Assembly: GCA_019636555.1 (NCBI GenBank)
Contig: JAHBXH010000001.1
Coordinates: forward strand, 2,204,928 to 2,268,927
From: Phycisphaeraceae bacterium
GTDB lineage: Bacteria; Planctomycetota; Phycisphaerae; Phycisphaerales; UBA1924
Reading direction: 5' to 3'
Length of the DNA stretch: 64,000 nt
The position numbers were made by a program, and so were the translations under genes. Positions 7,682-15,956 of this stretch are shown here, piece by piece (within the stretch, counting starts at the first letter, position 1; each line of letters starts with the position of its first letter). Below the pieces are notes generated by a model. The model ran no database searches. It had not been told where the DNA came from and saw only the letters and a program-made list of their open reading frames with translations.

Positions 7682-8842
7682 ATGTACTTTCTAGCGCTCA
7701 AAATGCTCTTCAACGACAAAGCCAAGTTCTTTGGCATTGTTATGGGCGTCACGCTCGCGTCGCTGGTGATTACGCAGCAAGGGTCGATCTTCGTCGGCTT
7801 GATGTCGCGGACGTTTGGCGTGATCACCGACATGAACTATCCGGACATCTGGGTGATGGACCCAAAGGTCCAGTTCATTGATGACACCAAGCCGCTCGCC
7901 GACACCAAGTTGTTCGAAGTCCGCGGCGTACCCGGCGTCGCGTCGGCCGTGCCGCTGTACAAAGGAATCATCCGCGCGCGTACGGACAGCGGCCTGTTTC
8001 AGAATTGCAATCTTTACGGGCTCGACGATTCCACGCTGATCGGGGGCCCCGGAGAAATGATCGAGGGGCGCCTCGCCGACCTCCGCATGGCCGATTCCGT
8101 CATCGTCGATGTGGAAGGCGCGCGCGACAAGCTCGCGAAGAAGAACCCTGTTCCCGGCGGGCCCAGAATACCGCTGAAGATCGGAGACACGCTCGAGCTC
8201 AATGACCATCGCGCGGTCGTCGTCGGCATATCCAAAGGTTCGCGAACATTTCAGTCACAGCCGAACCTGTTCACCACGTACTCGCGCGCCGTGACCTTTG
8301 CCCCGAAGGAGCGCAAGCTGCTTTCGTTCGTGCTCGTGAAGGCCGAACCCGGGGAAGACCCCGAGGAGCTGCGCGCACGAATCACGGATCGAACCGGTCT
8401 GGCTGCCTACACAGCAAAGCAATTCAAGATGCTCACGGTGAATTACTTCTTGAAGTACACCGGCATTCCAATCAACTTCGGGATCGCGGTCTCTCTGGGA
8501 TTCATCATCGGAACACTGATTACCGGATTCATGTTCTTCTCGTTCACGATCGACAACCTCAAGTACCTGGGCACCCTCAAAGCCATGGGAACCAACGACA
8601 GCACGCTGATGGCGATGATCCTGCTCCAGGCGCTCTCGGTCGGCTGCATCGGATTTGGAATCGGGGCCGGAGCCGCCACGGTGTTCGGGGTCTCCATGAA
8701 AGACTCACAGCTCGCATTCTGGTTGACCTGGCAAATCCTGGTCCTGTCGGGAGGTGCGGTGCTGATCATCTGCATGCTGGCGGCGATGCTCAGCGTGCGC
8801 AAAGTCGTCGCTCTTGAGCCCGCGGTGGTTTTCAAAGGATGA
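7682..8842 (+). CDS. ABC transporter permease, FtsX/DevC type
   Basis: A 386-residue inner-membrane permease. One N-terminal helix (FFGIVMGVTLASLVITQQG) is followed by a large periplasmic domain and three C-terminal helices ending in the FtsX-type LEPAVVFKG. This four-helix layout matches MacB/DevC permeases, which drive substrate extrusion mechanically through HlyD and TolC partners. It is the first gene of a four-gene operon. Its stop overlaps the ATPase start as ATGA (8839-8842). Substrate unknown; DevBCA systems export glycolipids in cyanobacteria. Confidence 0.88.
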   Translation: MYFLALKMLFNDKAKFFGIVMGVTLASLVITQQGSIFVGLMSRTFGVITDMNYPDIWVMDPKVQFIDDTKPLADTKLFEVRGVPGVASAVPLYKGIIRARTDSGLFQNCNLYGLDDSTLIGGPGEMIEGRLADLRMADSVIVDVEGARDKLAKKNPVPGGPRIPLKIGDTLELNDHRAVVVGISKGSRTFQSQPNLFTTYSRAVTFAPKERKLLSFVLVKAEPGEDPEELRARITDRTGLAAYTAKQFKMLTVNYFLKYTGIPINFGIAVSLGFIIGTLITGFMFFSFTIDNLKYLGTLKAMGTNDSTLMAMILLQALSVGCIGFGIGAGAATVFGVSMKDSQLAFWLTWQILVLSGGAVLIICMLAAMLSVRKVVALEPAVVFKG

Positions 8843-9639
8843 ACCCGATGTCCGCGATCGCATCAATGCCCGCACCGCACACCGACCCATCGGGCCGAGA
8901 CCTGGCGGTGCGTTGCCGCGGAGTCGTCAAGAACTACGGGAGCGGCGCCTCGGTCGTACGAGCCCTGCGCGGGATCGATCTCGATGTTTACGCCGGCGAA
9001 CTGCTCATGCTCGTCGGGCCATCGGGATGCGGCAAGACGACTCTGATCAGCGTCATCGCGGGCGTGCTCGATCGCGACGAAGGCGAATGCACGGTCTACG
9101 GCGAGGATTTTTCCGCGATGAATTCGCGTCAGCGCACGCGCTTTCGAGGGCAGACCATCGGGTTTGTATTCCAGTCGTTCAATCTGATCCCGACTCTCAC
9201 GATCGCAGAAAACGTGTCGGTGCCGCTGATCCTGAACGGCACCGATCGTCGGACCGCTCTAAAGAAAGCGAAGGACATTCTCGCGACCGTCGGGCTCGGT
9301 GAGCGGGTGAACGATGCGCCCAATCGGCTTTCGGGCGGCCAACAGCAGCGCGTCGCGATCGCTCGAGCGCTCGTACACGACCCGAAGTTGATCGTCTGTG
9401 ACGAACCGACGAGCGCCCTCGATCACGAAACCGGGCACAGAATTCTCGAACTGCTCAAAGGCGTCGCGATGGGCGGAAACCGGTCGCTCGTCGTCGTCAC
9501 CCACGACAACCGCATCTTCGATTTCGCTGATCGCATCGCGCACATGGACGACGGGCAGGTGGACAAGATTGTCGGTTCGGCGAAAGACCTGTACGGACCC
9601 AGCTTCGATAGCGCGGCACGAGGAGGTGAGCGCCCATGA
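8839..9639 (+). CDS. ABC transporter ATP-binding protein
   Basis: A 266-residue ATPase of the MacB/LolD/DevA class. Walker A is GPSGCGKT (60-67), the Q-loop lies in FVFQSFNL, the signature LSGGQQQR starts at 164, Walker B is LIVCDEP (184-190), and the switch His is in VVTHDNR. It powers the preceding permease. Four-base overlaps with both neighbours (8839-8842 and 9636-9639) show tight translational coupling. Confidence 0.94.
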   Translation: MNPMSAIASMPAPHTDPSGRDLAVRCRGVVKNYGSGASVVRALRGIDLDVYAGELLMLVGPSGCGKTTLISVIAGVLDRDEGECTVYGEDFSAMNSRQRTRFRGQTIGFVFQSFNLIPTLTIAENVSVPLILNGTDRRTALKKAKDILATVGLGERVNDAPNRLSGGQQQRVAIARALVHDPKLIVCDEPTSALDHETGHRILELLKGVAMGGNRSLVVVTHDNRIFDFADRIAHMDDGQVDKIVGSAKDLYGPSFDSAARGGERP

Positions 9640-10736
9640 TTCGGACTTTTCTCGTTCCACTGCTCGCGATCGGCGGCATGGTGTTTGCCATGGTGATCGT
9701 GGTTCGGAGCAGCCAGCCAAAGCCTCCTTCTATTCCGGTCGTGATGCCGCCCGTGTCTCCGTTTGAGGCACGCGTCGCCGGGTCGGGCATCATCGAGGCA
9801 AACTCTGAAAACATCGCGATCGGTACGCCTGTCGGGGGCACCGTTGAAAAAGTTGCCGTTCGTGTGGGCGATCGCGTCAACGCGGGCGACGTGCTGTTCA
9901 TACTGGATAGCCGAGATCAACAGGCGCAGCTCGCGGTGAAACAAGCCGAGTTGGAGGCGGCACGCCAGAGCTTGAAGCGATTGGAATCGATGCCCCGGCC
10001 TGAGCAGATTCCGCCAGCGGAAGCCCGCGTAGAAGCGGCACAAGCCACTGTGGATGATCTTCAGAACCAACTGACGATTATGGAGCGGGTGAATGACCCT
10101 CGCGCCCGCTCGGAAGAAGAGATGTCGCGCCGCCGGTTTGCTGTACTGGTCGCCAAGCGACGGCTGGACGAAGCCCAAGCGGATCTCGCGCTTCTGAAAG
10201 CCGGTGCATGGAAGCCCGAAATCGAAGTTGCAAAGGCGCAGGTACTTGCCGCTGAAGCGGCCGCGAAACAGATCCAAACCGAGATCGATCGTCGAATCAT
10301 CCGGGCGCCGATCAACGGCCGCGTGTTGCAGGTCAAAGTGCGCCCCGGTGAATACGCGAGCGCCGGCATCCTCGCCACTCCACTCATCCTCATGGGTGCA
10401 GTCGATCCGCTGCACGTGCGGGTCGATGTTGATGAAAACGATGCGTGGCGAGTTCGTGCGGGCGCGAGTGCAGAGGGGTATCTTCGGGGCAATCGCGACA
10501 TCAAAGCGGCGCTGAAGTTCGTCCGCTTTGAGCCTTATGTTGTTCCCAAGAAATCACTTACGGGAGATTCCAGCGAGCGCGTGGATACGCGCGTGCTTCA
10601 GATTCTCTTTTCGTTTGATCCCGACGACCTGCCCGTGTTTGTCGGACAGCAGATGGACGTTTATATCGAGTCTGCCCCTGAAGGCAGCAACAAACCAATG
10701 CAGCCGGGATCGCCGGCTTCGGAGAGCAAGAAGTGA
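9636..10736 (+). CDS. HlyD-family periplasmic adaptor
   Basis: A 366-residue membrane-fusion protein with an N-terminal signal anchor (FLVPLLAIGGMVFAMVIVV). It has a split lipoyl/barrel-sandwich domain (GGTVEKVAVRVGDRVNAGDVLFIL, then IIRAPINGRVLQVKVRPGEYA), an intervening alpha-helical hairpin of about 130 residues, and a beta-barrel domain. It should bridge the permease to the outer-membrane channel encoded next. It overlaps the ATPase start and the channel start by four bases each. Confidence 0.92.
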   Translation: MIRTFLVPLLAIGGMVFAMVIVVRSSQPKPPSIPVVMPPVSPFEARVAGSGIIEANSENIAIGTPVGGTVEKVAVRVGDRVNAGDVLFILDSRDQQAQLAVKQAELEAARQSLKRLESMPRPEQIPPAEARVEAAQATVDDLQNQLTIMERVNDPRARSEEEMSRRRFAVLVAKRRLDEAQADLALLKAGAWKPEIEVAKAQVLAAEAAAKQIQTEIDRRIIRAPINGRVLQVKVRPGEYASAGILATPLILMGAVDPLHVRVDVDENDAWRVRAGASAEGYLRGNRDIKAALKFVRFEPYVVPKKSLTGDSSERVDTRVLQILFSFDPDDLPVFVGQQMDVYIESAPEGSNKPMQPGSPASESKK

Positions 10737-12409
10737 AATCTCGCAGCGAATCGATCGGAACGGGACCGGGGACGTTCGTGCTGGCGCTGGTTTGCGGATC
10801 AGCACTCTCTCTCAACGGGTGCAAGGTGGGCCCCGACTACAAGGGCCCGCCGGAAATGACATCGCCTTCTGATTTTGCGGCGGTGCCCCAAGGTCCGGTG
10901 CCCGACGTCAAGTCGATGCCCGCGCCCGGCGATGTCGAGCTCGCGGCGTGGTGGAAGCAGTTCGGTGATTCGACCCTCGATTCGCTGATTGAAAGAGCGC
11001 TCCAGGGTAACCTTGATCTCAAGCTTGCCCAGTCGCGTGTGAAAGAGGCTCGCGCGGCCCGGGGAATTGTTGTGGCCGATTGGTTCCCGGCGGTTGGAGC
11101 CGGCGCCGCGTACTCGCGAAGCCGAAGCAGCGACAACATCGGATTCATCGGGCCGAATCCGACCGGCGGCACGGACCTGTACACCGCCGGATTCGATGCC
11201 TCGTGGGAAATCGATTTCTGGGGCAAAACAGCGCGCGGCGTGGAGGCTGCCGACGCGGTCATCGGCCAGACGATCGAGATCCGGCGCGATGTCATGATCT
11301 CGCTTCTCGCGGAGGTTGCAAGCAACTACGTGACGCTCCGTGGACAACAGGAGCGTCTGACCGTGACCGAACGCGCCGTGAAGGCGCAGGAAGATTCTCT
11401 CAACCTGACGGAGAGCAGATTTCGCGCGGGGCTGGTCGGCGAGCTCGACGTCGCGCAGGCCAAGGCGCAGCTCGAGAATCGCGTTGCGCAGCTCTTTCCG
11501 ATCAAGACCGAGATGGAACGGGCGATCAACCGGATCGGCGTGCTGCTTGGGAAGCCTCCGCGTGCCTTCGCGGACGAGCTTTCACCTCGTGCAAAGCTGC
11601 CCGTTGCCCCCGCGATTGTCAACGTGGGGGTTCCGTCCGAACTGCTGAAGCGCCGGCCGGACATCCGTGCGGCGGAGAGAACGCTCGCCGCGCAAACCGC
11701 CCGCATCGGTGTGGCAACGGCCGATTTATATCCGAGCTTTTCGATTACGGCCGCGCTCGGCTTGCAATCGAATCAGTTCGGAAGCTGGTGGAACATGAGC
11801 AGCCGATACTGGAACGTCGTTCCGGGCGTGAGCTGGCCCGTGCTCGACTGGGGCAAGATCCGATCGAATATCCAAGTTGCCGATGCGCGCGCGGAACAGT
11901 CGATGATCGTTTACGAACAAGTCGTTCTCAACTCTTTTGAGGATGTAGAGTCGGCTTTGCTCCAGATGGTCAGCGAGCAACAACGCTACGGAGCGCTCAC
12001 TCGCGCGGTTCAAGCGAGCGCGCGCGCCGTGCAGCTTGCCGATGATCTCTATCAGACGGGCAACGTCGACTTCCGCACCGTGCTCGACAACCAGCTCAAC
12101 TTGTTCGTGGCGGAAGATCAGGCGGTCATCAGCCAGGCATTGACGCTGACCAGCATGATCAGCCTGTACAAATCGCTGGGAGGCGGCTGGGAGTCGCTCG
12201 AGCAGGACCAGTGGAAGCCCACGCTCATCCCGAGCAGCACGATTTCCGCCGCCGTCGAGGCGATGGCGAACCCCGGCTCGGAATCGGGGGAACAAAGCAC
12301 CGAGCTGGGAGCATCACAACCGGCGAAGGAGCCGCCACCGGCGGGCGATCCGCCATCCGCCCCTCCGGCCGCGCCGCCGTCGGGGACGCCGTCCGCGGCA
12401 AAGCCCTGA
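10733..12409 (+). CDS. TolC-like outer-membrane channel, NodT family
   Basis: A 558-residue outer-membrane efflux protein. A lipoprotein-type signal ends LSLNGC, with Cys30 followed by KVGPDYK, the standard mature start of NodT/OprM channels. Two repeats of the outer-membrane efflux domain are recognisable (SFRAGLVGELDVAQAKAQL and DDLYQTGNVDFRTVLDNQ). The start is a GTG overlapping the adaptor stop (GTGA). About 70 C-terminal residues form an unusual Pro/Ala/Ser-rich tail not needed for the channel. It completes a tripartite exporter with the three upstream genes. Confidence 0.92.
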   Translation: MKSRSESIGTGPGTFVLALVCGSALSLNGCKVGPDYKGPPEMTSPSDFAAVPQGPVPDVKSMPAPGDVELAAWWKQFGDSTLDSLIERALQGNLDLKLAQSRVKEARAARGIVVADWFPAVGAGAAYSRSRSSDNIGFIGPNPTGGTDLYTAGFDASWEIDFWGKTARGVEAADAVIGQTIEIRRDVMISLLAEVASNYVTLRGQQERLTVTERAVKAQEDSLNLTESRFRAGLVGELDVAQAKAQLENRVAQLFPIKTEMERAINRIGVLLGKPPRAFADELSPRAKLPVAPAIVNVGVPSELLKRRPDIRAAERTLAAQTARIGVATADLYPSFSITAALGLQSNQFGSWWNMSSRYWNVVPGVSWPVLDWGKIRSNIQVADARAEQSMIVYEQVVLNSFEDVESALLQMVSEQQRYGALTRAVQASARAVQLADDLYQTGNVDFRTVLDNQLNLFVAEDQAVISQALTLTSMISLYKSLGGGWESLEQDQWKPTLIPSSTISAAVEAMANPGSESGEQSTELGASQPAKEPPPAGDPPSAPPAAPPSGTPSAAKP

Positions 12410-12444
12410 TTGTGAAGACCTTGCACGCCGATAACGCTGATTGA

Positions 12445-12474
12445 TTGCCGCGACGAGGAGGCCGAACCTATAGT
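12445..12474 (+). promoter_or_regulatory. probable rpsB-tsf promoter
   Basis: TTGCCG (12445-12450) and TATAGT (12469-12474) with an 18-base spacer. Transcription would start near 12481 and leave a leader of about 200 bases before rpsB. Leaders of rpsB are often autoregulatory sites for S2, but I could not assign a known fold here. The 12410-12677 gap shows nothing else. Confidence 0.4.
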
Positions 12475-12677
12475 CCGGTACTTGGCGCTGATCGGCGTCG
12501 AGTCCGGGCGCGTTCCATTCGGGCGCCCCAGCGGAACACAAAGACGGTCGACGGTTCCAAGCCGCGGCCGAACACAGAAGCGCCCTTGGGCAAGTTCGCG
12601 AGACGCCCGGCCGTGCGGTCGGGGTTTCGACCGATCCGGGCTTTGCCGGTGTCGCTGCAAGACAGAAGAGGTGGCCC

Positions 12678-13511
12678 ATGGCCAACACGCTCGTTCAGGA
12701 TCTCATCGAAGCAGGAATTCACTTTGGCCAGCGCGCCAGCGGATGGAACCCCAAGATGGGTTCGTATATCTACGGCAAGCGCAACGGCATCCACATCATC
12801 GACATCAAGGAGACCGTCAAGGGTCTTCTGCTCGCGAAGAAGTTTATCGCGAAGACTGTCTCTTCGGGTAAGGACGTCGTCTTTGTCGGCACGAAGCGCC
12901 AGGCCAAGAGCGTGCTCGAGCAGCGCGTGGGCGACGCGAAGATGCACTACGTGACGGAGCGCTGGCTCGGCGGCACGCTGACCAATTTCCGCACGATCCG
13001 CCTGCGCCTCAAGCGCCTCGAAGAACTCGAAGCGATCCAGAACACCGACAACTTTGCTTCCTACTCCAAGAAGATGGAAAGCCAGCTCAAGCGTGAGCTC
13101 ACCAAAATCAAGCGCAACCTCGACGGCATCCGCAAGATGGAGAAGCTGCCGGGCGCGCTGGTGGTCATCGACGTGAAGCACGAGGTCACGGCGCTCAAGG
13201 AAGCCCGCAAGCTCGGCATTCCCACCATCGCGCTCATCGATACCGACGGCGACCCCGAGCTCGTGGATATCCCGATCCCGGGCAACGACGATTCGATGAA
13301 GTCGATCGATGTCGTGGTCCGCGAACTCTGCCTCGCCGTGGTGGATGGAAAGTCGGCGCGCCAGATCAGCGGCGAGAATCCATCGGGCGGCAGCGGTGAC
13401 GAGTCTTCCGGCCCGGGACGCGGAGACCAGCAGCGGCGCAGCCGCAGGCCCCAGACCCGCGCGAACGAAATGGCTTCCCAGGAAGTGCATGAGGGCGCCT
13501 CGGCCCAGTAA
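12678..13511 (+). CDS. rpsB: 30S ribosomal protein S2
   Basis: A 277-residue S2 protein. Hallmarks are LIEAGIHFGQRASGWNPKM at the start, the VGTKRQAK segment, WLGGTLTNFRTI, and PGALVVIDVKHE with IPTIALIDTDGDPELVDIPIP-type residues toward the end. S2 joins the small subunit late and helps bind S1. A basic, Gly/Ser/Arg-rich tail of about 50 residues extends beyond the usual fold. It heads the conserved rpsB-tsf pair. GAGGTGG precedes the ATG. Confidence 0.97.
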   Translation: MANTLVQDLIEAGIHFGQRASGWNPKMGSYIYGKRNGIHIIDIKETVKGLLLAKKFIAKTVSSGKDVVFVGTKRQAKSVLEQRVGDAKMHYVTERWLGGTLTNFRTIRLRLKRLEELEAIQNTDNFASYSKKMESQLKRELTKIKRNLDGIRKMEKLPGALVVIDVKHEVTALKEARKLGIPTIALIDTDGDPELVDIPIPGNDDSMKSIDVVVRELCLAVVDGKSARQISGENPSGGSGDESSGPGRGDQQRRSRRPQTRANEMASQEVHEGASAQ

Positions 13512-13586
13512 GCGCGCGACTTCCCACTACGCGAACAATCAGCAGTATCCGTCGCCGTGAAATCGGCGCGGCAAGGAACAGTTCCC

Positions 13587-14408
13587 ATGGCAGAGATCAA
13601 CAGCAAAGACGTCATGGCCCTTCGCAACAAGACGGGCCTCCAGATGATGGCCTGCAAAGCCGCGTTGGTTGAGGCCGGAGGAGATCCCGAAAAAGCCGAA
13701 GAGATCCTCCGCAAGCAGCTCAAGGGCAAGATGGAGAGCCGTACCGATCGCGCTGCGGGCGAAGGGCGCATCGGCATCTTCGTCAATGAAGATCACACCG
13801 CCGCCACCATCGTCGAGGTGCGCGCCGAGTCAGACTTTACCGCCAAAAACGAGCAGTTTGTCACGATGGTGAACAAGGTTGCCAGGCTGGCATCCGAGTC
13901 GCACGCGGGCGCAGTCGCAGAGTCGCCGGCGATCAAGTCCGCCGTGGATGAGGTTCGCATCTCGACGGGCGAGAATTGCTCCTACGCGCGCGGACACAAA
14001 CTGCTGGGCGAAGCCGGGAAAACCTCGTTCGGTGCCTATGTACACCACGACGGCAAGACGGGATCGCTTGTGCAGGGCGAAGGCGACATCAGCCAGGAAA
14101 CCCTGCGCCAGGTGTGCATGCACGTCGTCGCGGCGGTTCCGCGTCCCCAAGGTGTTTCGGCCAAGGACGTGCCCGCGGCGGTTGTCGAAAAGGAACGCAA
14201 GTTCCGCATCGAACAGGCGATGGAATCCGGCAAGCCGAAGGAAATCGCCGAGAAGATGGTCGAGGGAGGCATGCGCAAGTTCTTTGAAGAGATCGCTCTG
14301 ATGGAACAGCCGTTCATCATGGATCCGACGAAGAAAGTGAAAGACCTCGTCGGCCCGAAGGCATCGATCATCGCGTTCTTCCGCTGGCAGGTCGGCGAGC
14401 CCGCCTGA
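13587..14408 (+). CDS. tsf: translation elongation factor Ts
   Basis: A 273-residue EF-Ts, the nucleotide-exchange factor for EF-Tu. The N-terminal UBA-like helix set (VMALRNKTGLQMMACKAALV) and the TDF-type motif (ESDFTAKNEQF) that contacts EF-Tu are clear. ATG 13587 is chosen over an upstream in-frame GTG (13557) because MAEINSKDVMALR is the expected start and AAGGAA lies nine bases before it. It is followed by a strong terminator, so rpsB-tsf is a two-gene unit. Confidence 0.96.
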   Translation: MAEINSKDVMALRNKTGLQMMACKAALVEAGGDPEKAEEILRKQLKGKMESRTDRAAGEGRIGIFVNEDHTAATIVEVRAESDFTAKNEQFVTMVNKVARLASESHAGAVAESPAIKSAVDEVRISTGENCSYARGHKLLGEAGKTSFGAYVHHDGKTGSLVQGEGDISQETLRQVCMHVVAAVPRPQGVSAKDVPAAVVEKERKFRIEQAMESGKPKEIAEKMVEGGMRKFFEEIALMEQPFIMDPTKKVKDLVGPKASIIAFFRWQVGEPA

Positions 14409-14478
14409 TTCGATTCGCATCGGCTCCCCCAAAGCGGGTTCCGGTGAATCCGCTCGGATCAACTCCTGTACAAATCAG

Positions 14479-14507
14479 CGCCGCCTCCCGACCGGAGGCG
14501 GCGTTTT
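14479..14507 (+). terminator. terminator of rpsB-tsf
   Basis: A 10-bp perfect stem CGCCGCCTCC (14479-14488) with GGAGGCGGCG (14494-14503), a five-base loop, then TTTT. Confidence 0.88.
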
Positions 14508-14537
14508 CATATGCTTTCTCCCAGAAAGGACCACACC

Positions 14538-15395
14538 ATGTTCAACAACAACGTGACGTCCGATTCTCCGTCTCTCGAGCAATCCGAGCCGATGCGTCGA
14601 CGCGAAGCGCTCGCAGTGCTCGGAATTGGTGCGGTTGCCGCGGCAAGTTCGGCTCTTGCCCAGCCGAATCAGCCGGCGACGCAGCCACGGCTTCCGAAAG
14701 ACCTTCCGCTGAAGGGCCCACCCACTGCCGTCATTCCCGGAAATGTTGCGCCCGCTGAACTGAATGTGTTCGATGAGGCGACGGGCCAATTCATCCTCCC
14801 CGCTCTGCCCTATTCCTTTGACGCGATGGAGCCGTTCATCGATGCGAAGACGATGGAGATCCATCACGACAAGCACCATGCCGGGTACGTCGCCGGGTTG
14901 AACAAGGCCCTGGCGGAACTCGGACGCATACGCACCGCCGCGGGCGATTCGGCCCTGGTCAAGTTTTGGGCGAACCAAGTATCGTTCAATGGCGGCGGCC
15001 ACATCAACCACAGCCTGTTCTGGAACATGATGGCGCCTCCGGGAAAGGGCGGAGGCGGCTCGCCGCGAGGAGCCTTGGCTGAGGCCATCAACAGGTCGTT
15101 CGGCTCGTACGAGCAGTTTGTGGCCCAATACAAAGCCACCGCGGGCTCGGTTGAAGGTGGCGGATGGGGCTGGCTCGCGGTCGAGCCGTGGTCAAAGCAA
15201 TTGCTGCTCTTTCAGGGCGAGAAGCAGCAGGACCTCATGGTCACTGGGGCGCTTCCGGTGCTGGGAGTCGACGTTTGGGAGCATGCCTACTACCTCAAAT
15301 ATCAGAACAAGCGGGCGGAGTACGTGAACGCGTTCCTCAACCTGATCAACTGGGAATTCTGCGGCAAACTCTACGACCGGGCAATAGCCCGATAA
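14538..15395 (+). CDS. exported Fe/Mn superoxide dismutase
   Basis: A 285-residue iron/manganese superoxide dismutase that disproportionates superoxide. The four metal ligands are visible: His109 (EIHHDKHH), His158 (INHSLFW), and Asp245 and His249 in DVWEHAYY. Unlike the usual cytosolic enzymes of about 200 residues it has an 80-residue N-terminal extension with an RRR-containing, hydrophobic export signal (MRRREALAVLGIGAVAAASSA), Tat-like. It would act in the periplasm or at the cell surface. AAAGGA eight bases before the ATG supports the start; nine further upstream codons are unlikely. It is monocistronic, with a terminator. Confidence 0.93.
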   Translation: MFNNNVTSDSPSLEQSEPMRRREALAVLGIGAVAAASSALAQPNQPATQPRLPKDLPLKGPPTAVIPGNVAPAELNVFDEATGQFILPALPYSFDAMEPFIDAKTMEIHHDKHHAGYVAGLNKALAELGRIRTAAGDSALVKFWANQVSFNGGGHINHSLFWNMMAPPGKGGGGSPRGALAEAINRSFGSYEQFVAQYKATAGSVEGGGWGWLAVEPWSKQLLLFQGEKQQDLMVTGALPVLGVDVWEHAYYLKYQNKRAEYVNAFLNLINWEFCGKLYDRAIAR

Positions 15396-15430
15396 ATTGA
15401 GCATCGGAAGCCTCGGAATCTGCATGGATG

Positions 15431-15461
15431 AAGCCCAAGGCGTCCGCCTTGGGCTTTTTTT
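15431..15461 (+). terminator. terminator of the superoxide dismutase gene
   Basis: The stem AAGCCCAAGGC (15431-15441) pairs with GCCTTGGGCTT (15446-15456), followed by a T run to 15461. Confidence 0.9.
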
Positions 15462-15466
15462 GGACT

Positions 15467-15505
15467 TTGACATCGACCTAAGTGTATTTGATATAGGCAC
15501 TTAGG
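15467..15505 (+). promoter_or_regulatory. promoter with overlapping palindromic operator
   Basis: A consensus -35 TTGACA (15467-15472) is followed after 17 bases by GATATA (15490-15495). CCTAAGTG (15477-15484) and CACTTAGG (15498-15505) are perfect inverted arms across the spacer and -10. A repressor bound there would block polymerase. Transcription would start near 15502 and run into the hairpin-rich leader and the symporter operon. The regulator is not adjacent. Confidence 0.65.
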
Positions 15506-15582
15506 CCGTCATAGGCCGCAAAAACAAATTATTCCGCACAGATGGGTGGCATGGCCGCAATCCGGTGGCATGTTTGAGTTGT

Positions 15583-15637
15583 CTTGTCTCTCTCCTCCTA
15601 TTGACTCGGCTGCGGGCGGAAACACGTAGCCGGGTTT
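15583..15637 (+). repeat. structured leader element, copy 1
   Basis: A pyrimidine tract TTGTCTCTCTCCTCCTAT is followed by a hairpin: ACTCGGCT (15604-15611) with AGCCGGGT (15628-15635), including one G-U pair. The 16-base loop begins GCGGGCGGAA. The tract and loop are shared with copy 2 while the stem sequence differs. It lies in the 561-base non-coding stretch 15396-15956, which holds no credible gene. Confidence 0.55.
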
Positions 15638-15676
15638 ACAGAGGGACGCGGGGAAACTCGCCAGCCCTCGAAAGTT

Positions 15677-15739
15677 CTTGTCTCTCTCCTCCTATGACTC
15701 ACCCGCGGGCGGAATTCGCTGGTGAGTTTTTTCTTTTTT
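15677..15739 (+). repeat. structured leader element, copy 2, terminator-like
   Basis: The same tract TTGTCTCTCTCCTCCTAT precedes a hairpin: ACTCACC (15697-15703) with GGTGAGT (15721-15727). The loop again contains GCGGGCGGAA. The stem is followed by TTTTTTCTTTTTT, so this copy could act as an intrinsic terminator or attenuator between the promoter at 15467 and the symporter gene. The stem changes relative to copy 1 preserve pairing. Confidence 0.55.
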
Positions 15740-15871
15740 GGCCTGCTGACCACCGGAGCATGCCGGCATCGTGCTCCCGTGAGCCTCGGAACCCAGTGGT
15801 GCGGCTCACTCAAAGGCGCCTGCTCACGCTCAAGTCTCATTGGCGGGCTGGTTCAGACGCGCTGGGCGTCG

Positions 15872-15911
15872 CTCTCTCCTGCTATTCACTATCCTCGCCC
15901 CCTGCGATAGT
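15872..15911 (+). repeat. structured leader element, diverged copy 3
   Basis: CTCTCTCCTGCTAT resembles the tracts of copies 1 and 2 and is followed by a hairpin ACTATC (15888-15893) with GATAGT (15906-15911) around a C-rich 12-base loop. The conserved GCGGGCGGAA loop is absent, so this copy is less certain. It ends about 27 bases before the symporter ribosome binding site. Confidence 0.35.
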
Positions 15912-15956
15912 CCCTCACTGGTTGGGAGGACTTGGCGCGAAGGGAGCCTTGCACGG

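Noticed and set aside
12410-12677. known S2-binding leader fold before rpsB
   Set aside because: I could not draw a convincing structure matching a described rpsB leader, so only a promoter is reported.
12468-13490. 340-codon open frame on the minus strand
   Set aside because: It is antisense to rpsB and shows no family features.
15840-15956. 39-residue N-terminal extension of the symporter
   Set aside because: It overlaps the third hairpin, lacks a ribosome site and is unlike symporter N-termini; ATG 15957 has AGGGAG upstream.
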